Assembly: GCF_030936135.1 (NCBI RefSeq)
Contig: NW_026776913.1
Location: 372,001 to 436,000, forward strand
DNA length: 64,000 bases
Reading direction: 5' to 3'
Origin: Gavia stellata
Lineage: Eukaryota > Chordata > Aves > Gaviiformes > Gaviidae
Both the position numbers and the translations under genes were made by a program. Below, piece by piece: positions 1-10,690 of this stretch (positions are counted from its first letter, which is position 1; the number at the start of each line of letters is the position of its first letter). The notes beneath the pieces were generated by a model. It was not told the origin of the DNA, searched no databases, and was given only the letters and a program-made list of their open reading frames with translations.

Positions 1-1288
1 CATGAACCTCAGACAGTGAGAGGAAGTTGAAGAAACCTCTCAAGAAGTCAGTGTCTGATGCAATCTCCACTGTTTCCTGCAGTGTTAATGGGTCCCACGG
101 AGGGACGTTGCTGACAAAGCCTCCCCAGGCGCTGCTTAGAGCAGAAAACTCCAGGCAGTGATGACAGGTAGGCAAAGGCAATGTGAAGGAAGAGATTCTG
201 AGTAACCCTGGATGTGTTACCTAAAGGCAAAGGGCCAAGCTCTGACCCCCAGCCCCTGGGAAGGAGATCCGGTCCCTCACACATTGCTCAGGGCTCTTCC
301 TGGGGCGGTGTGATGTGGGGATGGGCAATGCCCAGGGCAGGACTATGGTAGGATACCTCCCAGGCTCCCAGGTGGGGAAGGGGAGGCAATGAGCCCCGAG
401 TGCTGTAAGGACAAGGTGCTTCCTCATAGGTGTCAGTGGCAGAGACAACAGCCACAGCCGAGGAGGGAAAGAGCTGATCTCTGTTGGGGGCTTTTCCGAC
501 TTCATCCCTCTCTCGTCTCCACCATTGGCTGTCCTACGGTCTCCCACACCTGCACCTCTTTCTCTGCAGGCTGTAGACATCCACCCTGCTACCCCACCTG
601 GCTCTCACCTGAGCATCTTCCTTTACTGATATCTCTCCATCCTTCCTTGTTGTCCCTTGCAACACAAAGCCTTGGGTTGATCCAGTCTCCTTCTGGGTGA
701 CTTCTTACACCACAGCACTGCCGTTCGAGTGACATTTCTCTTTCCTTGTGTCCAGTCTGGACCTCTCCAGCTGCACTTTGTGCTATAAGTTCTTTCTCAT
801 GCCATTTCCCACTACGAACAAAAGCTCCATCATCTCTGAAACCACCTTTCCAGCAGTCTCAGGCTACTCCTATACTGCTCTGAGCCTCTCTGCCACTGGG
901 TCAATGCTGCCCAGGTCCCTCAGCCGCCCCACACAGGTCATGTGCACCCAGTCCCGAACCCCATCTTGGCAGACCTGCACTCGACACTCAGTAGTTCCTC
1001 CTGACTTCTCCAAATTGGGGAGTCGCCCACTGGGGCACACCCATGTGTGTGGAGCCACACCAGTGCTGAGTCAAGGGGGATGATCACTCAAGTTGTCTGG
1101 GTGGCCCACACTCCTCCTAACACAGCCCCACGTGCAGCTGCCCTTGTTCATATGTACCATACGCTACTGGTTGTAGGGTACCCCTCGTAGTGCCCAGGCC
1201 CTTCTCCTCAGCTGCTCATGTCCCAGCCTGTCCTGATGTATGGGGTTATTCTCCCCACGCCCCCCACCACTGCAGCTCAGATGCAGAA
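1..1288 (+). repeat. Dispersed unit U, copy 1 (non-coding)
   Basis: The segment is recognisable in at least five other places: 24.3-25.6 kb (+), 41.6-42.9 kb (-), 45.8-46.7 kb (-), 59.5-60.7 kb (+) and 63.5-64.0 kb (-). Shared landmarks include a GACAAAGCCTCCCCAGG-like block, a GTAGGCAAAGGCA block, a CAGGGCTCTTCCT block and a CAAAGCCTTGGGTTGATCCA block. Open frames here are short and differ between copies, so I treat it as non-coding. It lies just upstream of OR pseudogene A. Whether it began as an OR 5' flank or as an independent repeat cannot be told. Confidence 0.6.
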
Positions 1289-1797
1289 ATGTTGAACCAT
1301 ACGACTGTCACAGAGTTCCTTCTCTTGGGCTTCCCCTCCCTCCACCATCAGGAGTCCCTCATGGCAATCGCTCTCCTGGCTTCACACCTGGTGATCTTAG
1401 GGACAAACCTGCTGATCATTCCCTCGTTCTTGCTGAAAGAGACCTCCACAGTCCCACAGACTTTTCCCTCTGTAACCTCTCCTGTTTGGAGGTTTTCATC
1501 ACCATATCCATCATACCCAAAGCCGTAGGAAACTTGTGCATGGCCAGCAAAGCCATATCCTGCCCAGGCTGCTTAACTCAGTGCTACTTCTACTCCCTTC
1601 TGGGCTGCATCTTCATGTATGTCCAGCCTTCAAGTCACCACATTTTCTGAAACAAGGCAGTGGCCCTTCTCAACACAGTGCCAACTGCTTTGACGAGTCC
1701 CTTTATTTTCAGCCTCAGGAACCAGCTGATGAAAGATGCTCTCAAGGCAGGTTTCAAGAGAAGTGGGATAATCTTCAGAAACCACTTTTCCACTTGA
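1289..1797 (+). pseudogene. Olfactory receptor pseudogene A (left copy), internally deleted
   Basis: The frame opens at an ATG followed by an OR N-terminus with an N-glycosylation site (MLNHTTVTEFLLLGFPS), then TM1 (LVILGTNLLII). A frame change follows in the TM2 region, and the OR-like segment NLSCLEVFITISIIPKAVG continues in another frame to the start of TM3 (GCLTQCYFYSLLGC). The sequence then jumps to a tail resembling the end of TM7 and the C-terminus (SLRNQLMKDALKAGFK), ending in TGA. TM3 to TM6, including the DRY region, are absent. With about 170 codons against the usual 310 it cannot make a receptor. The right-arm copy at 41,027-41,549 has the same internal deletion. Confidence 0.85.
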
Positions 1798-4562
1798 GGA
1801 GAGGTGTTGTCAGTGGATTTTGAAAGGGGAGAGGGGTGGGGAGGGCAAACACATGGTTATGATGCATCTGCAGAAATGAGACCTCTCCTTCTTAGCAGTG
1901 TAAGATCTCCTTAATCGAATATCACACCAGACTCTCTTCTGCAACATGTCATCATAAGACGACCCTACATAGCAATGCCTTTCAAATGACCTACAAGCAC
2001 TTTACAAACCCTGGTGAATACCACAGTGGCATTTTCTAAGCGTGCAAACCAAGACAGAAAGCAACAAGCAGAGGACTTCATCCCTCCATGGCAAACCCGG
2101 TTCTCAACAAGCTTCACCCTCCTCCAGTTCTCATGCAACTTCGCCTTGCTCCTAAATGTGTTTTCCCGATTATTTTGGTGGCAGATCTTTGCTGAACCTC
2201 TTAGTCTTTAGGAAATGACAGAAAATAGGTGGAACACAATGAAGAGAACCATAACAGCTTGCTTTCTGGACCAAGTGGCACTTACATATCCGTTAACCTC
2301 CTGGTCAGAACAAAAGCATGCCTGAAATTCAGTCCAGTTGAACTGTTGAGAATGACCTCTCTTCTAATTTGGTCCAGAATCTAGAACATTGGTCAGGAAT
2401 GTAGTTTGGAGTAAGAGTGCACCTGTCTCCAGATCACTCATGTTTGGTGAAACAAATGTCCGGTCCTTGACACAATGCTCCCAGAGCCAATACTTCAGCT
2501 AATCCAACACTTTCAGTGGAATTAGCTTGTTCAGACATAGACTTTTATAACTTTAATGTCTAAAAAGATGAGTTCATTCTCTGGCCTCCTTTGATAGCGG
2601 GGAAGGATCAGCACTCTAGAGGGTGATATCATCTCCTCCTACAGTGGTCTTCAGGAGAACTGTACTTAGCATCGACTTGGCAGCTTAGTTTTCCCATAGG
2701 GAATGCCAAGTGCCCTGAGCCACATACTGGGCAACGCGTGCTCATTTGCACAAGGGAGGGACTCTTGCTCAGCGGGGCCATCCTTTGAAGACATGAGGGT
2801 TACAATTGTACCTTAAAGTCTCTCCAAAATTAAAAGGAAACCTCTCCTCTTCTCTAATCCCTGCCACAGTGTTGCTATTTTGTGCCAGGGGCTCTTTGCA
2901 CAGCGGCAGCTATGAAGTGAGACCATGTGTCTTGGTACAGTCCTGTCCTGCCTGTCTTCTCATTCCAGCTCCTCTTTCCTTAGACACCCTCTCTGTGTCC
3001 TTGACACTGCTGAACCCAGATACAGGCAGCGTGGTGGTCAGTGCAGTCAGAGCTGTGGGGCATAAGCTAATGGGCACTCACACACCTCAGTGGACAGGCA
3101 GAGGTTGGGGCAGAGTGTATGGGGCCAGGGTGCCAAGACATGTCCCTTATGTTCTCAACTCTCTTAATCTCTCGCTGTCTCTTTCTCCATCTTGCTCGTA
3201 TCTTAGGGATCCATCTCAATCCCTCAGCTCTCTCACAGTTGTCTCTCAGCCATCTACATGGGATGTGATTTAGAGCGAGCAGTGAATCTGAGGCACCCTC
3301 CCCATGGAAGCACCTTCAGGAACAACGCACCCCAGTGTAGGTGGGGTGAATCACTGAGTAAAAGGGCTCCTCCATTCCAGGAGCTCTCTGGGCTGTCTAG
3401 GTGACTGCCTCGGCCATCTCCAACTCACGGTAAAGATATGAAGTTTGAGACAGGGAATCATCAGGGACCGTGTTTTTTCTGACCCAAGCGTTATGAAAGC
3501 CCAAAGAGGAGGCGTGGGCAAAGTGCTCTCTCTTTCAGCCACAGACATTCCCTGGGCAGGCAATCCAACAGGTACCAGGAATTTGCTGGAAACCTGTGCT
3601 TGATCATGATCCTGCACGGCCTCAGCCCCCACTCATCCGCGGGACACCCCCCGTCACCATTTCCATGCTGAACAGGGAGTCCTGAGAACTCAGATGGGAA
3701 TACTGACGTCCAGGTGCTGTGTCGCTGCAGGGAGGCAGCCCAAATGCATTCAGAAAGAGAAGATGAGGAGGAAAAGACGTTCAGCAAATGATCATCACCC
3801 CTGTTCCTTTCCCCTCCTCCTCAGGCAACATCACTTTTCCTCATTTGGCTTGGACAGCTCAGGTGCCTTTTCTCTGGAATTCAGTTTTCCCTGCGCTTCT
3901 CTCCCTAGTTCACATCTGCTTCTAAGTCTCCTGTCTAAAAGACCCTTGGCACTGCCTTTGACTAGCAAGCTAGTAACTCCTGGCCACTCTCAGTCAGTGG
4001 AAAGAGATGGACTGTCCCAGGACAGAATTGTCTCATCAGAAAGCAAATGTTTCAGGGAGTTGAGACCACTAATCCTGTGTAGTGTCCATTCTTCCCCAGG
4101 GTGAAGATCAGTCCATGGCACGATGCGTTGCCCTGAAAGCTTTTTTGCATGATGGAGCTTTTCTGTCGGGCCCCTCTTCCTGTTGCTTGAAAGCAGGACT
4201 TGGCTAACGTCTATGCCGGGTAGTATGGGGAATAACTTCATGCGTCATAATCTAATGTGAGCAAATGGACATTCTCTCTCATTCCACAGAAATAGGCACC
4301 TCAGTGCGGCAACTCATCTCTCTCATGAGAGGAGGTTCTTCCAAGAAGAGCAGTTTGGCCCTCTCAAAGAACCTGTTCCTGCCCTTTCACGAGGAATGGA
4401 GCCCCTAAGCCAAGTGTGAATTCAGTCAGAGGAGGGAAAACCTCCATGTTGTCTCTGGCAGTGACTCCTTCCCGATTCCTTTGTACAACAAACACAGAAG
4501 CGCATGCCCTTCCTCAGGTTCCCTTCCTGCCAAGTGGGGAAAAGAAGGTCCTACAGCACTTC
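1798..4562. other. Non-coding stretch of the left arm
   Basis: I see no convincing gene here. Most of it pairs in inverse orientation with 38,966-41,026. One block, about 3,452-4,097, has no counterpart in the right arm, which keeps only the flanks joined. Short open frames are not conserved between the copies. Confidence 0.6.
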
Positions 4563-4612
4563 ATGGAGAAAGAGGAATGGGACAAGCGGACATCACCAGT
4601 GGAGTTCCTCCT
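4563..4612 (+). pseudogene. Olfactory receptor pseudogene B, 5' stub cut by an ERVL LTR
   Basis: The ATG at 4,563 opens MEKEEWDKRTSPVEFLL, the same N-terminus as the OR pseudogene on the minus strand at 38,965. After about 16 codons the sequence passes directly into an LTR starting TGTGCTGG. The remaining receptor codons are not found on the other side of the provirus, so this is a terminal stub and not a split gene that could be joined by excision. Confidence 0.85.
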
Positions 4613-5211
4613 TGTGCTGGTTTTGGCTGGGATGGGGTTAACTTTCTTCATAGCAGCTAGTATGGGGCTGTGTTTTGGATTTGGGCTGGAAACAGTGTTG
4701 ATAAAGCAGGGATGGTTTAGTTACTGCTGAACAGGGCTCACACAGAGCCAAGGCCTTTTCTGCTCCTCACCCCACCCCACCAGTGAGTGGGCTGGGGGTG
4801 CACGGGAAGTTGGGAGGGAACACAGCCGGGACAGCTGACCCCAACTGACCAAAGGGATATTCCATACCATATGACGTCATGCTCAGTATATAAAGCCGGG
4901 GGAGGAAGAAGGAAGGTGGGGACATTCGGAGTAATGGCGTTTGTCTTCCCGAGCAACCGCTACGCGTGATAGAGCCCTGCTTCCCTGCAGATAGCTGAAC
5001 ACCTGCCTGCCGACGGGAAGTGGTGAATTAATTCCTTCTTTCGCTTTGCTTCTCCGCACAGTGTTTGTTTGCTCTACTTATTAAACTGTTTTTATCTCAG
5101 CCCACGAGTTTTCTCACTTTTACTCTTCTGGTTCTCTCCCCCACCCCACCTGGGGGGAGTGAGTGAGCGGCTGTGTGGTGCTTAGTTGCCAGCTGGGCTT
5201 AAACCACGACA
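4613..5211 (+). repeat. ERVL 5' LTR
   Basis: The 599-base LTR starts TGTGCTGGTTTTGGCTGGGA and ends ACCACGACA. It matches 10,691-11,308 almost throughout; I count roughly 15 substitutions by eye plus small indels. A CRE-like TGACGTCA, a TATA box and an ATTAAA poly(A) signal are in the expected order. Confidence 0.93.
4872..4894 (+). promoter_or_regulatory. CRE-like site and TATA box of the ERVL 5' LTR
   Basis: A palindromic TGACGTCA at 4,872-4,879 is followed by TATATAAA at 4,887-4,894. Both are altered in the 3' LTR (TGACATCA, TATGTCAA), so only the 5' LTR keeps the classical core promoter. An ATTAAA poly(A) signal follows at 5,080-5,085. Confidence 0.7.
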
Positions 5212-5219
5212 GTCCTTTT

Positions 5220-5237
5220 TGGCGCCCGAACAGGGAC
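5220..5237 (+). other. ERVL primer-binding site, tRNA-Lys type
   Basis: TGGCGCCCGAACAGGGAC lies 8 bases after the end of the 5' LTR. This is the well-known binding sequence for the 3' end of tRNA-Lys3, used by lentiviruses and many class II elements. ERVL is named after a leucine tRNA primer, so a lysine primer is noteworthy here. Confidence 0.85.
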
Positions 5238-5323
5238 TCGAAGGGTTCGAGATAATAACAGATTCAACAGTACTTCTATCCTTTAAAAGTTATAGGTCAA
5301 CATTAGTCTGTTTAATTTGCACC

Positions 5324-8300
5324 ATGATCTTCTTTTTGCTGTATCTGTTAAAGATTGGCCTGTGCTTTTTCAGTATGCTCTGCTCTGCAGTAATTAGTGA
5401 CATTTTGCCTGGAAGATTTGTTTTTAAAATGTTGACCTTGAGCTGGGTAATCTGGTGTTTGGTCTCTGGGCTGAGGCCATTACTGTATTTTGGGTACCAT
5501 CTCATGGAGATACTTCACAATTATACTCCTTCTGAGAGTTTTTTTGTGGAGGAAATACAGAACAGCACCCTTGCTTCCTTCTTCTGTGATGTTGTCTCCC
5601 TCATGACAATGACCTCTCAGTACCTTGAACATCCTTGGGCAGTTAAAATACTTCTATTGATATTCCTTAGACATATTGCTTCAGTTTTCTCTAAGGTCAA
5701 CAAGCAATTTAGGAATATGACCCAGGTTCCACGAGAGTATGGTCATGGGTGGCACGGCATGTGGGAAAATATGGGCAGGTATCTAGAGAACTTCTCACCT
5801 CCAATGATCTGGACTTTCACCCCTGAACAACTACAGGATCCTGATGAAGTGGTAGAATGTTTGAAAAAAAAATGCCATGGCTACTCCAGAGAGGCACAAC
5901 TTACCGTGCTGTGCTGGGCCCTCGCCAGCATCTACCAAACACTGCTTGATACTATGCAGCACCCTCAGGGAGAAGAGAGGGGAAAGAGATCAGGCACTGT
6001 ATTCGTCGCCCCTATAACTAAAAAGAAACAGTGGAAGCGGAAATCAGCTCGTTTAGTAAGGGATGAAGAAGCTTCTCCTAAGAGGGAAAAAGAATCAGAA
6101 GAGGCAGCCTCTTCTGCAGCAGAGCAGCCACAAGAACAGGCGGAAGAGACTGAGATAATCAATGAGACAGAAACCACCCGCTCCCTATCCCTAAGTGAGC
6201 TGCGAGATATGCAAAAAGATTTTAGCCGTCAACCAGGTGAGCTAATTCTCAGCTGGTTGCTTCGATGCTGGGATATTGGGGCCAGTAGTCAGGAATTGGA
6301 GGGTAAGGAAGCCCGGCAGCTGGGATCCCTTGCTAAGGACAAGGCCATTGACAAAGGTATTGGAAAAAAGGCAAGAGTCCTCAGTCTTTGGCAGCGACTC
6401 CTGTCAAGTGTGAAGGACAGGTATCCCTTCAAGGAAGAACTCGCAAAATCTCGAAGGAAATGGACCAACATTGAGGGGGGCATCCAGTATCTGAGGGAAT
6501 TAGCCGTGTTGGAGGTGATCTATAATGACCAGGCATGCAAAGACCCGGATGAAATCCAATGCAAACGGTCCATGTGGCAAAAGTTTGTACGAAATGCAGC
6601 AACATCTTACACCCACACCCTGGCGATAATGAACTGGACAGACATTGAGGCACCAACTATAGATGAACTGGCCAGGCAACTCCGAGAATACGAAGATAAC
6701 CTTGCTCCCTCCATGTGTGATTGTGTCTCGGCTGCGGACAGACACAGACTGACTCAAAACATGTTCGAGCAAGCTGAGAAGGGTAGGTTTTCCTCATCCA
6801 CTCCAACCAAAGCCTCAGCTATTCAGAGTCAGCCTTTTCCTGTTCAAGCGAAAGGGTACCGGTGGCGCACACCACGTGCAACCCTGTGGTTCTTCCTGCG
6901 TGACCAGGGGGAGGACATGAGGAAGTGGGATGGTCAACCCACCTGGAGACTAGAAGCTCGGGTGCAGGAACTACAAGGGAAAACAACAGCCAAAATGCAT
7001 CCATCCAGGAAAATGACTGCTCCAGTGTCTGTTGGGCAGAGTAGAAGGGCTGACGGTACTTTTGATCCTGATGAAGGGACCTCTGTTATGCACTTACAGA
7101 AACCAAGTAATGAAGACTCAGACCAGGAGAAGAGGGGCCCTGCTTTCGGCCAGGCGGAGGAAAGGGACAATCGGCTTTACTGGACTGTGTGGATTCGATG
7201 GCCTGGCACATCAGCCCCACGGGAGTGTAAAGCTCTAGTGGACACCGGTGCCCAGTGTACTTTAATTCCATCAGATTACAAGGGGGCGGAATCCATCTGT
7301 ATTTCTGGAGTGACAGGGGGATCCCACGAACTGTCTGTGTTGGAGGCTGAAGTAAGCCTAACTGGGAATGAGTGGCAAAAGCACCCTATTGTGACTGGTC
7401 CAGAGGCTCCGTGCATCCTTGTCATAGACTATCTCAGGAGACGGTACTTCAGAGACCCAAAAGGGTACCGGTGGGCTTTTGGTATAGCTGCTTTGAGTAC
7501 GGAGGAAATTAAACAGCTGTCTAGCTTGCCTGGTCTCTCAGAGGATCCTTCTGTGGTGGGGTTGCTGCAAGTTAAAGAACAGCAGGTGCCAATTGCTACC
7601 ATGACAGTGCACCGGCGACAATATCGCACCAATCGAGACTCCCTGGTTCCCATCCACAACTTGATCCGTCAACTGGAAAGTCAAGGAGTGATCAGTAAGA
7701 CTCATTCACCCTTTAATAGTCCCATATGGCCTGTGCAAAAATCTAACGGAGAGTGGTGGTTAACAGTGGACTATCGAGGCCTGAATGAAGTCACACCGCC
7801 GCTGAGTGCTGCCGTACCAGACATGCTAGAACTTCAATATGAACTGGAGTCAAAGGCTGCCAAATGGTATGCAACAATAGATATCGCCAATGCGTTCTTC
7901 TCGATCCCTCTGGCAGCAGAGTGCAGGCCACAGTTTGCTTTCACATGGAGGGGTATCCAGTACACCTGGAATCGACTGCCCCAGGGGTGGAAACATAGTC
8001 CTACCATTTGTCATGGGTTGATACAGACTGCACTGGAACAAGGCAAAGCTCCCGAACACCTGCAGTATATTGATGACATCATTGTGTGGGGCAACACAGC
8101 GGAGGAAGCGTTTGAGAAGGGGAGAAGAATAATCCAGATTCTCCTGAAAGCTGGTTTTGCTATAAAACAAAGTAAGGTCAAAGGGCCTGCACAGGAAATT
8201 CAGTTTTTAGGAATAAAATGGCAGGATGGGCGTCGCCATATCCCAATGGATGTGATCAATAAAATAACAGCCATGTCTCCACCAACTAACAAAAAGGAAA

Positions 8301-8584
8301 CACAAGCTTTCTTAGGTGTTGTGGGTTTCTGGAGAATGCATATTCCAAGTTATAGTCTGATCGTGAGCCCTCTCTATCGAGTGACGCGGAAGAAGAACGA
8401 CTTTGAATGGGGCCCTGAACAGCAGCAAGCCTTTGAACAAATTAAATGGGAGATAGTTCGTGCAGTAGCGCTTGGGCCAGTCCGGACAGGACAAGGTGTG
8501 AAAAATGTACTTTACACCTCAGCCGGGGATAACGGCCCCACCTGGAGCCTCTGGCAGAAAGCACCTGGGGAGACTCGAGGTTGA
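5324..8584 (+). CDS. ERVL Gag-Pro-RT open reading frame, ended by a premature TGA
   Basis: The frame stays open for about 1,087 codons from ATG 5,324 (context ACCATGA). It is also open upstream into the LTR, without an ATG. Gag comes first. Its N-terminal ~55 residues are strongly hydrophobic (MIFFLLYLLKIGLCFF and a following segment), then comes a charged Lys/Glu-rich linker and a capsid-like part. I see no CCHC zinc knuckle. The protease motif VDTGAQ is near 7,240. Reverse transcriptase follows with LTVDYRGLNEV, the YIDD catalytic box at 8,066-8,077 and LGIKW. The frame ends at TGA 8,582-8,584 before RNase H. Gag, protease and RT need no frameshift. The product would replicate the element, but without RNase H and integrase it cannot do so alone. 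Confidence 0.8.
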   Translation: MIFFLLYLLKIGLCFFSMLCSAVISDILPGRFVFKMLTLSWVIWCLVSGLRPLLYFGYHLMEILHNYTPSESFFVEEIQNSTLASFFCDVVSLMTMTSQYLEHPWAVKILLLIFLRHIASVFSKVNKQFRNMTQVPREYGHGWHGMWENMGRYLENFSPPMIWTFTPEQLQDPDEVVECLKKKCHGYSREAQLTVLCWALASIYQTLLDTMQHPQGEERGKRSGTVFVAPITKKKQWKRKSARLVRDEEASPKREKESEEAASSAAEQPQEQAEETEIINETETTRSLSLSELRDMQKDFSRQPGELILSWLLRCWDIGASSQELEGKEARQLGSLAKDKAIDKGIGKKARVLSLWQRLLSSVKDRYPFKEELAKSRRKWTNIEGGIQYLRELAVLEVIYNDQACKDPDEIQCKRSMWQKFVRNAATSYTHTLAIMNWTDIEAPTIDELARQLREYEDNLAPSMCDCVSAADRHRLTQNMFEQAEKGRFSSSTPTKASAIQSQPFPVQAKGYRWRTPRATLWFFLRDQGEDMRKWDGQPTWRLEARVQELQGKTTAKMHPSRKMTAPVSVGQSRRADGTFDPDEGTSVMHLQKPSNEDSDQEKRGPAFGQAEERDNRLYWTVWIRWPGTSAPRECKALVDTGAQCTLIPSDYKGAESICISGVTGGSHELSVLEAEVSLTGNEWQKHPIVTGPEAPCILVIDYLRRRYFRDPKGYRWAFGIAALSTEEIKQLSSLPGLSEDPSVVGLLQVKEQQVPIATMTVHRRQYRTNRDSLVPIHNLIRQLESQGVISKTHSPFNSPIWPVQKSNGEWWLTVDYRGLNEVTPPLSAAVPDMLELQYELESKAAKWYATIDIANAFFSIPLAAECRPQFAFTWRGIQYTWNRLPQGWKHSPTICHGLIQTALEQGKAPEHLQYIDDIIVWGNTAEEAFEKGRRIIQILLKAGFAIKQSKVKGPAQEIQFLGIKWQDGRRHIPMDVINKITAMSPPTNKKETQAFLGVVGFWRMHIPSYSLIVSPLYRVTRKKNDFEWGPEQQQAFEQIKWEIVRAVALGPVRTGQGVKNVLYTSAGDNGPTWSLWQKAPGETRG

Positions 8585-10312
8585 CCTCTAGGGTTTTGGA
8601 GCCAGGGATATAGGGGATCTGAAGCCCGTTACACTCCAACTGAAAAAGAAATATTAGCAGCGTATGAAGGAATTCGAGCTGCTTCGGAAGTAGTTGGTAC
8701 TGAAGCACACAGCTCCTTTTGGCCCCTCGATTGCCTGTGCTGGGCTGGATGTTCAAAGGGAAGATCCCCTCTACGCATCACGCAACTGATGCTACATGGA
8801 GTAAGTGGGTTGCACTGATAACGCAACGAGCTCGGATGGGAAACCCCGACCGCCCGGGAATCCTGGAAGTGATCATGGACTGGCCAGAGGGACGAAACTT
8901 CGGAGTGTCACCAGAGGAGGTGACTCGTGCTGAAGAGGCCCCTCTGTATAATGAATTATCAGAGACTGAGAAGCAATATGCCCTGTTTACAGATGGATCC
9001 TGTCGTATTGTGGGAAAACATCGAAGGTGGAAAGCTGCTGTGTGGAGTCCTACGCGATAAGTTGCAGAAACTGCTGAAGGACAAGGTGAATCGAGTCAGT
9101 TTGCAGAGGTGAAAGCCATTCAGCTGGCTTTAGATATTGCTGAATGAGGGAAATGGCCAGTACTTTATCTCTATACGGACTCATGGATGGTGGCAAATGC
9201 CCTGTGGGGGTGGCTACAGCAATGGAAGCAGAGCAACTGGCAGCGCAGAGGTAAGCCCATCTGGGCTGCTGAATTATGGCAAGATATTGCTGCTCGGATA
9301 GAGAACCTGGTTGTAAAAGTACGTCATGTAGATGCTCACATACCCAAGAGTCGTGCCACTGAAGAACATCGAAACAATGAGCGGGTGGACCAAGCTGCTA
9401 GAATTGAAGTGGCTGAGGTGGATCTGGATTGGGAACATAAGGGTGAGCTATTTGTAGCTTGATGGGCCCATGACACATCAGGACATTTAGGAAGGGATGC
9501 AACATACAAATGGGCTCGTGGTCGAGGGGTGGACTTGACCATTGATGCCATTGCACAGGTTATCCATGAATGTGAAACATGTGCCATAATCAAACACACT
9601 AAGCAGCTAAAGCCTTTTTGGTATAGGGCTATGGCTGAAATATCAATACGGGGAAGCCTGGCAGGTTGATTATATCACACTACCACGAACCCCCCACGGG
9701 AAGCAGCATGTGCTTACAATGGTGGAAGCAACTACCGGATGGATGGAAACATACCCTGTGACCCATGCCACTGCCCGGAACATCTTGGGCCTTGAAAAGC
9801 AAGTTTTATGGCGACACGTCACCCCTAAAAGAATTGAATCCGACAATGGGACTCATTTCCGAAACAACCTCATTAACACCTGGGCCAAGGAGCATGGCAT
9901 TGACTGGGTGTATCACATCCCCTACCATGCACCAGCCTCTGGGAAAATGGAACGATACAACGCACTGTTAAAAACAACACTGAAAGCAATGGGTGCTGGG
10001 ACATTTAAGCATTGGGATACACATTCAGCAGAAGCCACTTGGCTAGTTAACACTAGAGGCTCTGCCAGTCGACCTGGCCCTGCCCAATCAAAACCCCTGC
10101 GCACTGTGGAAGGAGATAAGATTCCCGTAGTACATATAAGGAACTTGCTGGGAAAAGCAGTCTGGGTTATTCCTTCCTCAGGAAAAGGTAAACCTATTCG
10201 CCGGGTTATTTTTGCTCAAGGACCTGGGTGCACTTGGTGGGTAATGCAGAAGAATGGGGAAGTCCAGTGTGTACCTCAAGGTGATTTAATTCTGGGTGAA
10301 ACTAATCCATAA
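8585..10312 (+). pseudogene. ERVL RNase H and integrase remnant with stops and frameshifts
   Basis: Past the TGA the pol reading continues (YTPTEKEILAAYEGIRAA). A frame change follows near 8,710, then RNase H motifs (FTDGSC near 8,990; TDSW near 9,180), and an integrase with an HHCC-type region (HDTSGHLGRD ... CETCAII). Its core has the VDYI, SDNGTHF and KMERYN elements of a D,D-35-E site. Stops lie at 9,058, 9,145 and 9,460, and a further frame change lies near 9,625. The last open part, 9,710-10,312, holds most of the integrase core and C-terminus. These lesions make the element non-autonomous. Confidence 0.85.
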
Positions 10313-10690
10313 TTTGAGTTATATATTACAGAAATTACTATAGCAGGAACCACCTGAACCAATGAAGGACAAGCCTTACAAGAAGCAGTGCAAGTGCAGC
10401 AGTGACCCGACCTGAGCTAGCTGTGGTGCCCAATAACTCCATGCAATACAACACCTCTTCTCTCCTGAGTGACCACCATAACAGATGGAGCCCAAAGTTA
10501 TGGACTACATGAACTCAATGGACATTTATGGACATTTTAGAAATATTTTACAGGGGTGGTCCATAGACTAAGGGAAGGATATCTGTGTACTATATCAAAG
10601 GATGGGAAGGGCGATGATAGGGAATGAGAACGTTTTGGATGGTGTGAGACCTGAGCATGATGTAAATGGTATGGAATAAGGGGTGGAGAA
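10313..10690 (+). other. ERVL 3' non-coding region and purine tract
   Basis: No env is present between the integrase end and the 3' LTR, only about 380 bases without a meaningful frame. The final AAGGGGTGGAGAA directly before the LTR is the probable polypurine tract that primes plus-strand synthesis. Confidence 0.75.

Larger units (their letters stand above)
1..4612 (+). repeat. Left arm, outer part, of a large inverted duplication
   Basis: This stretch reads, on the opposite strand, as 42,840 down to 38,916. Matching landmarks are the outer end (position 1 pairs with 42,840), OR pseudogene A, the segment near 2,806-3,273 pairing with 39,612-40,016, and the start of OR pseudogene B. The left copy is about 690 bases longer, mostly because of one block near 3,452-4,097. 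The arm continues outside the window. Homology stops at 4,612/38,916, exactly where an ERVL LTR begins on the left. Confidence 0.9.
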
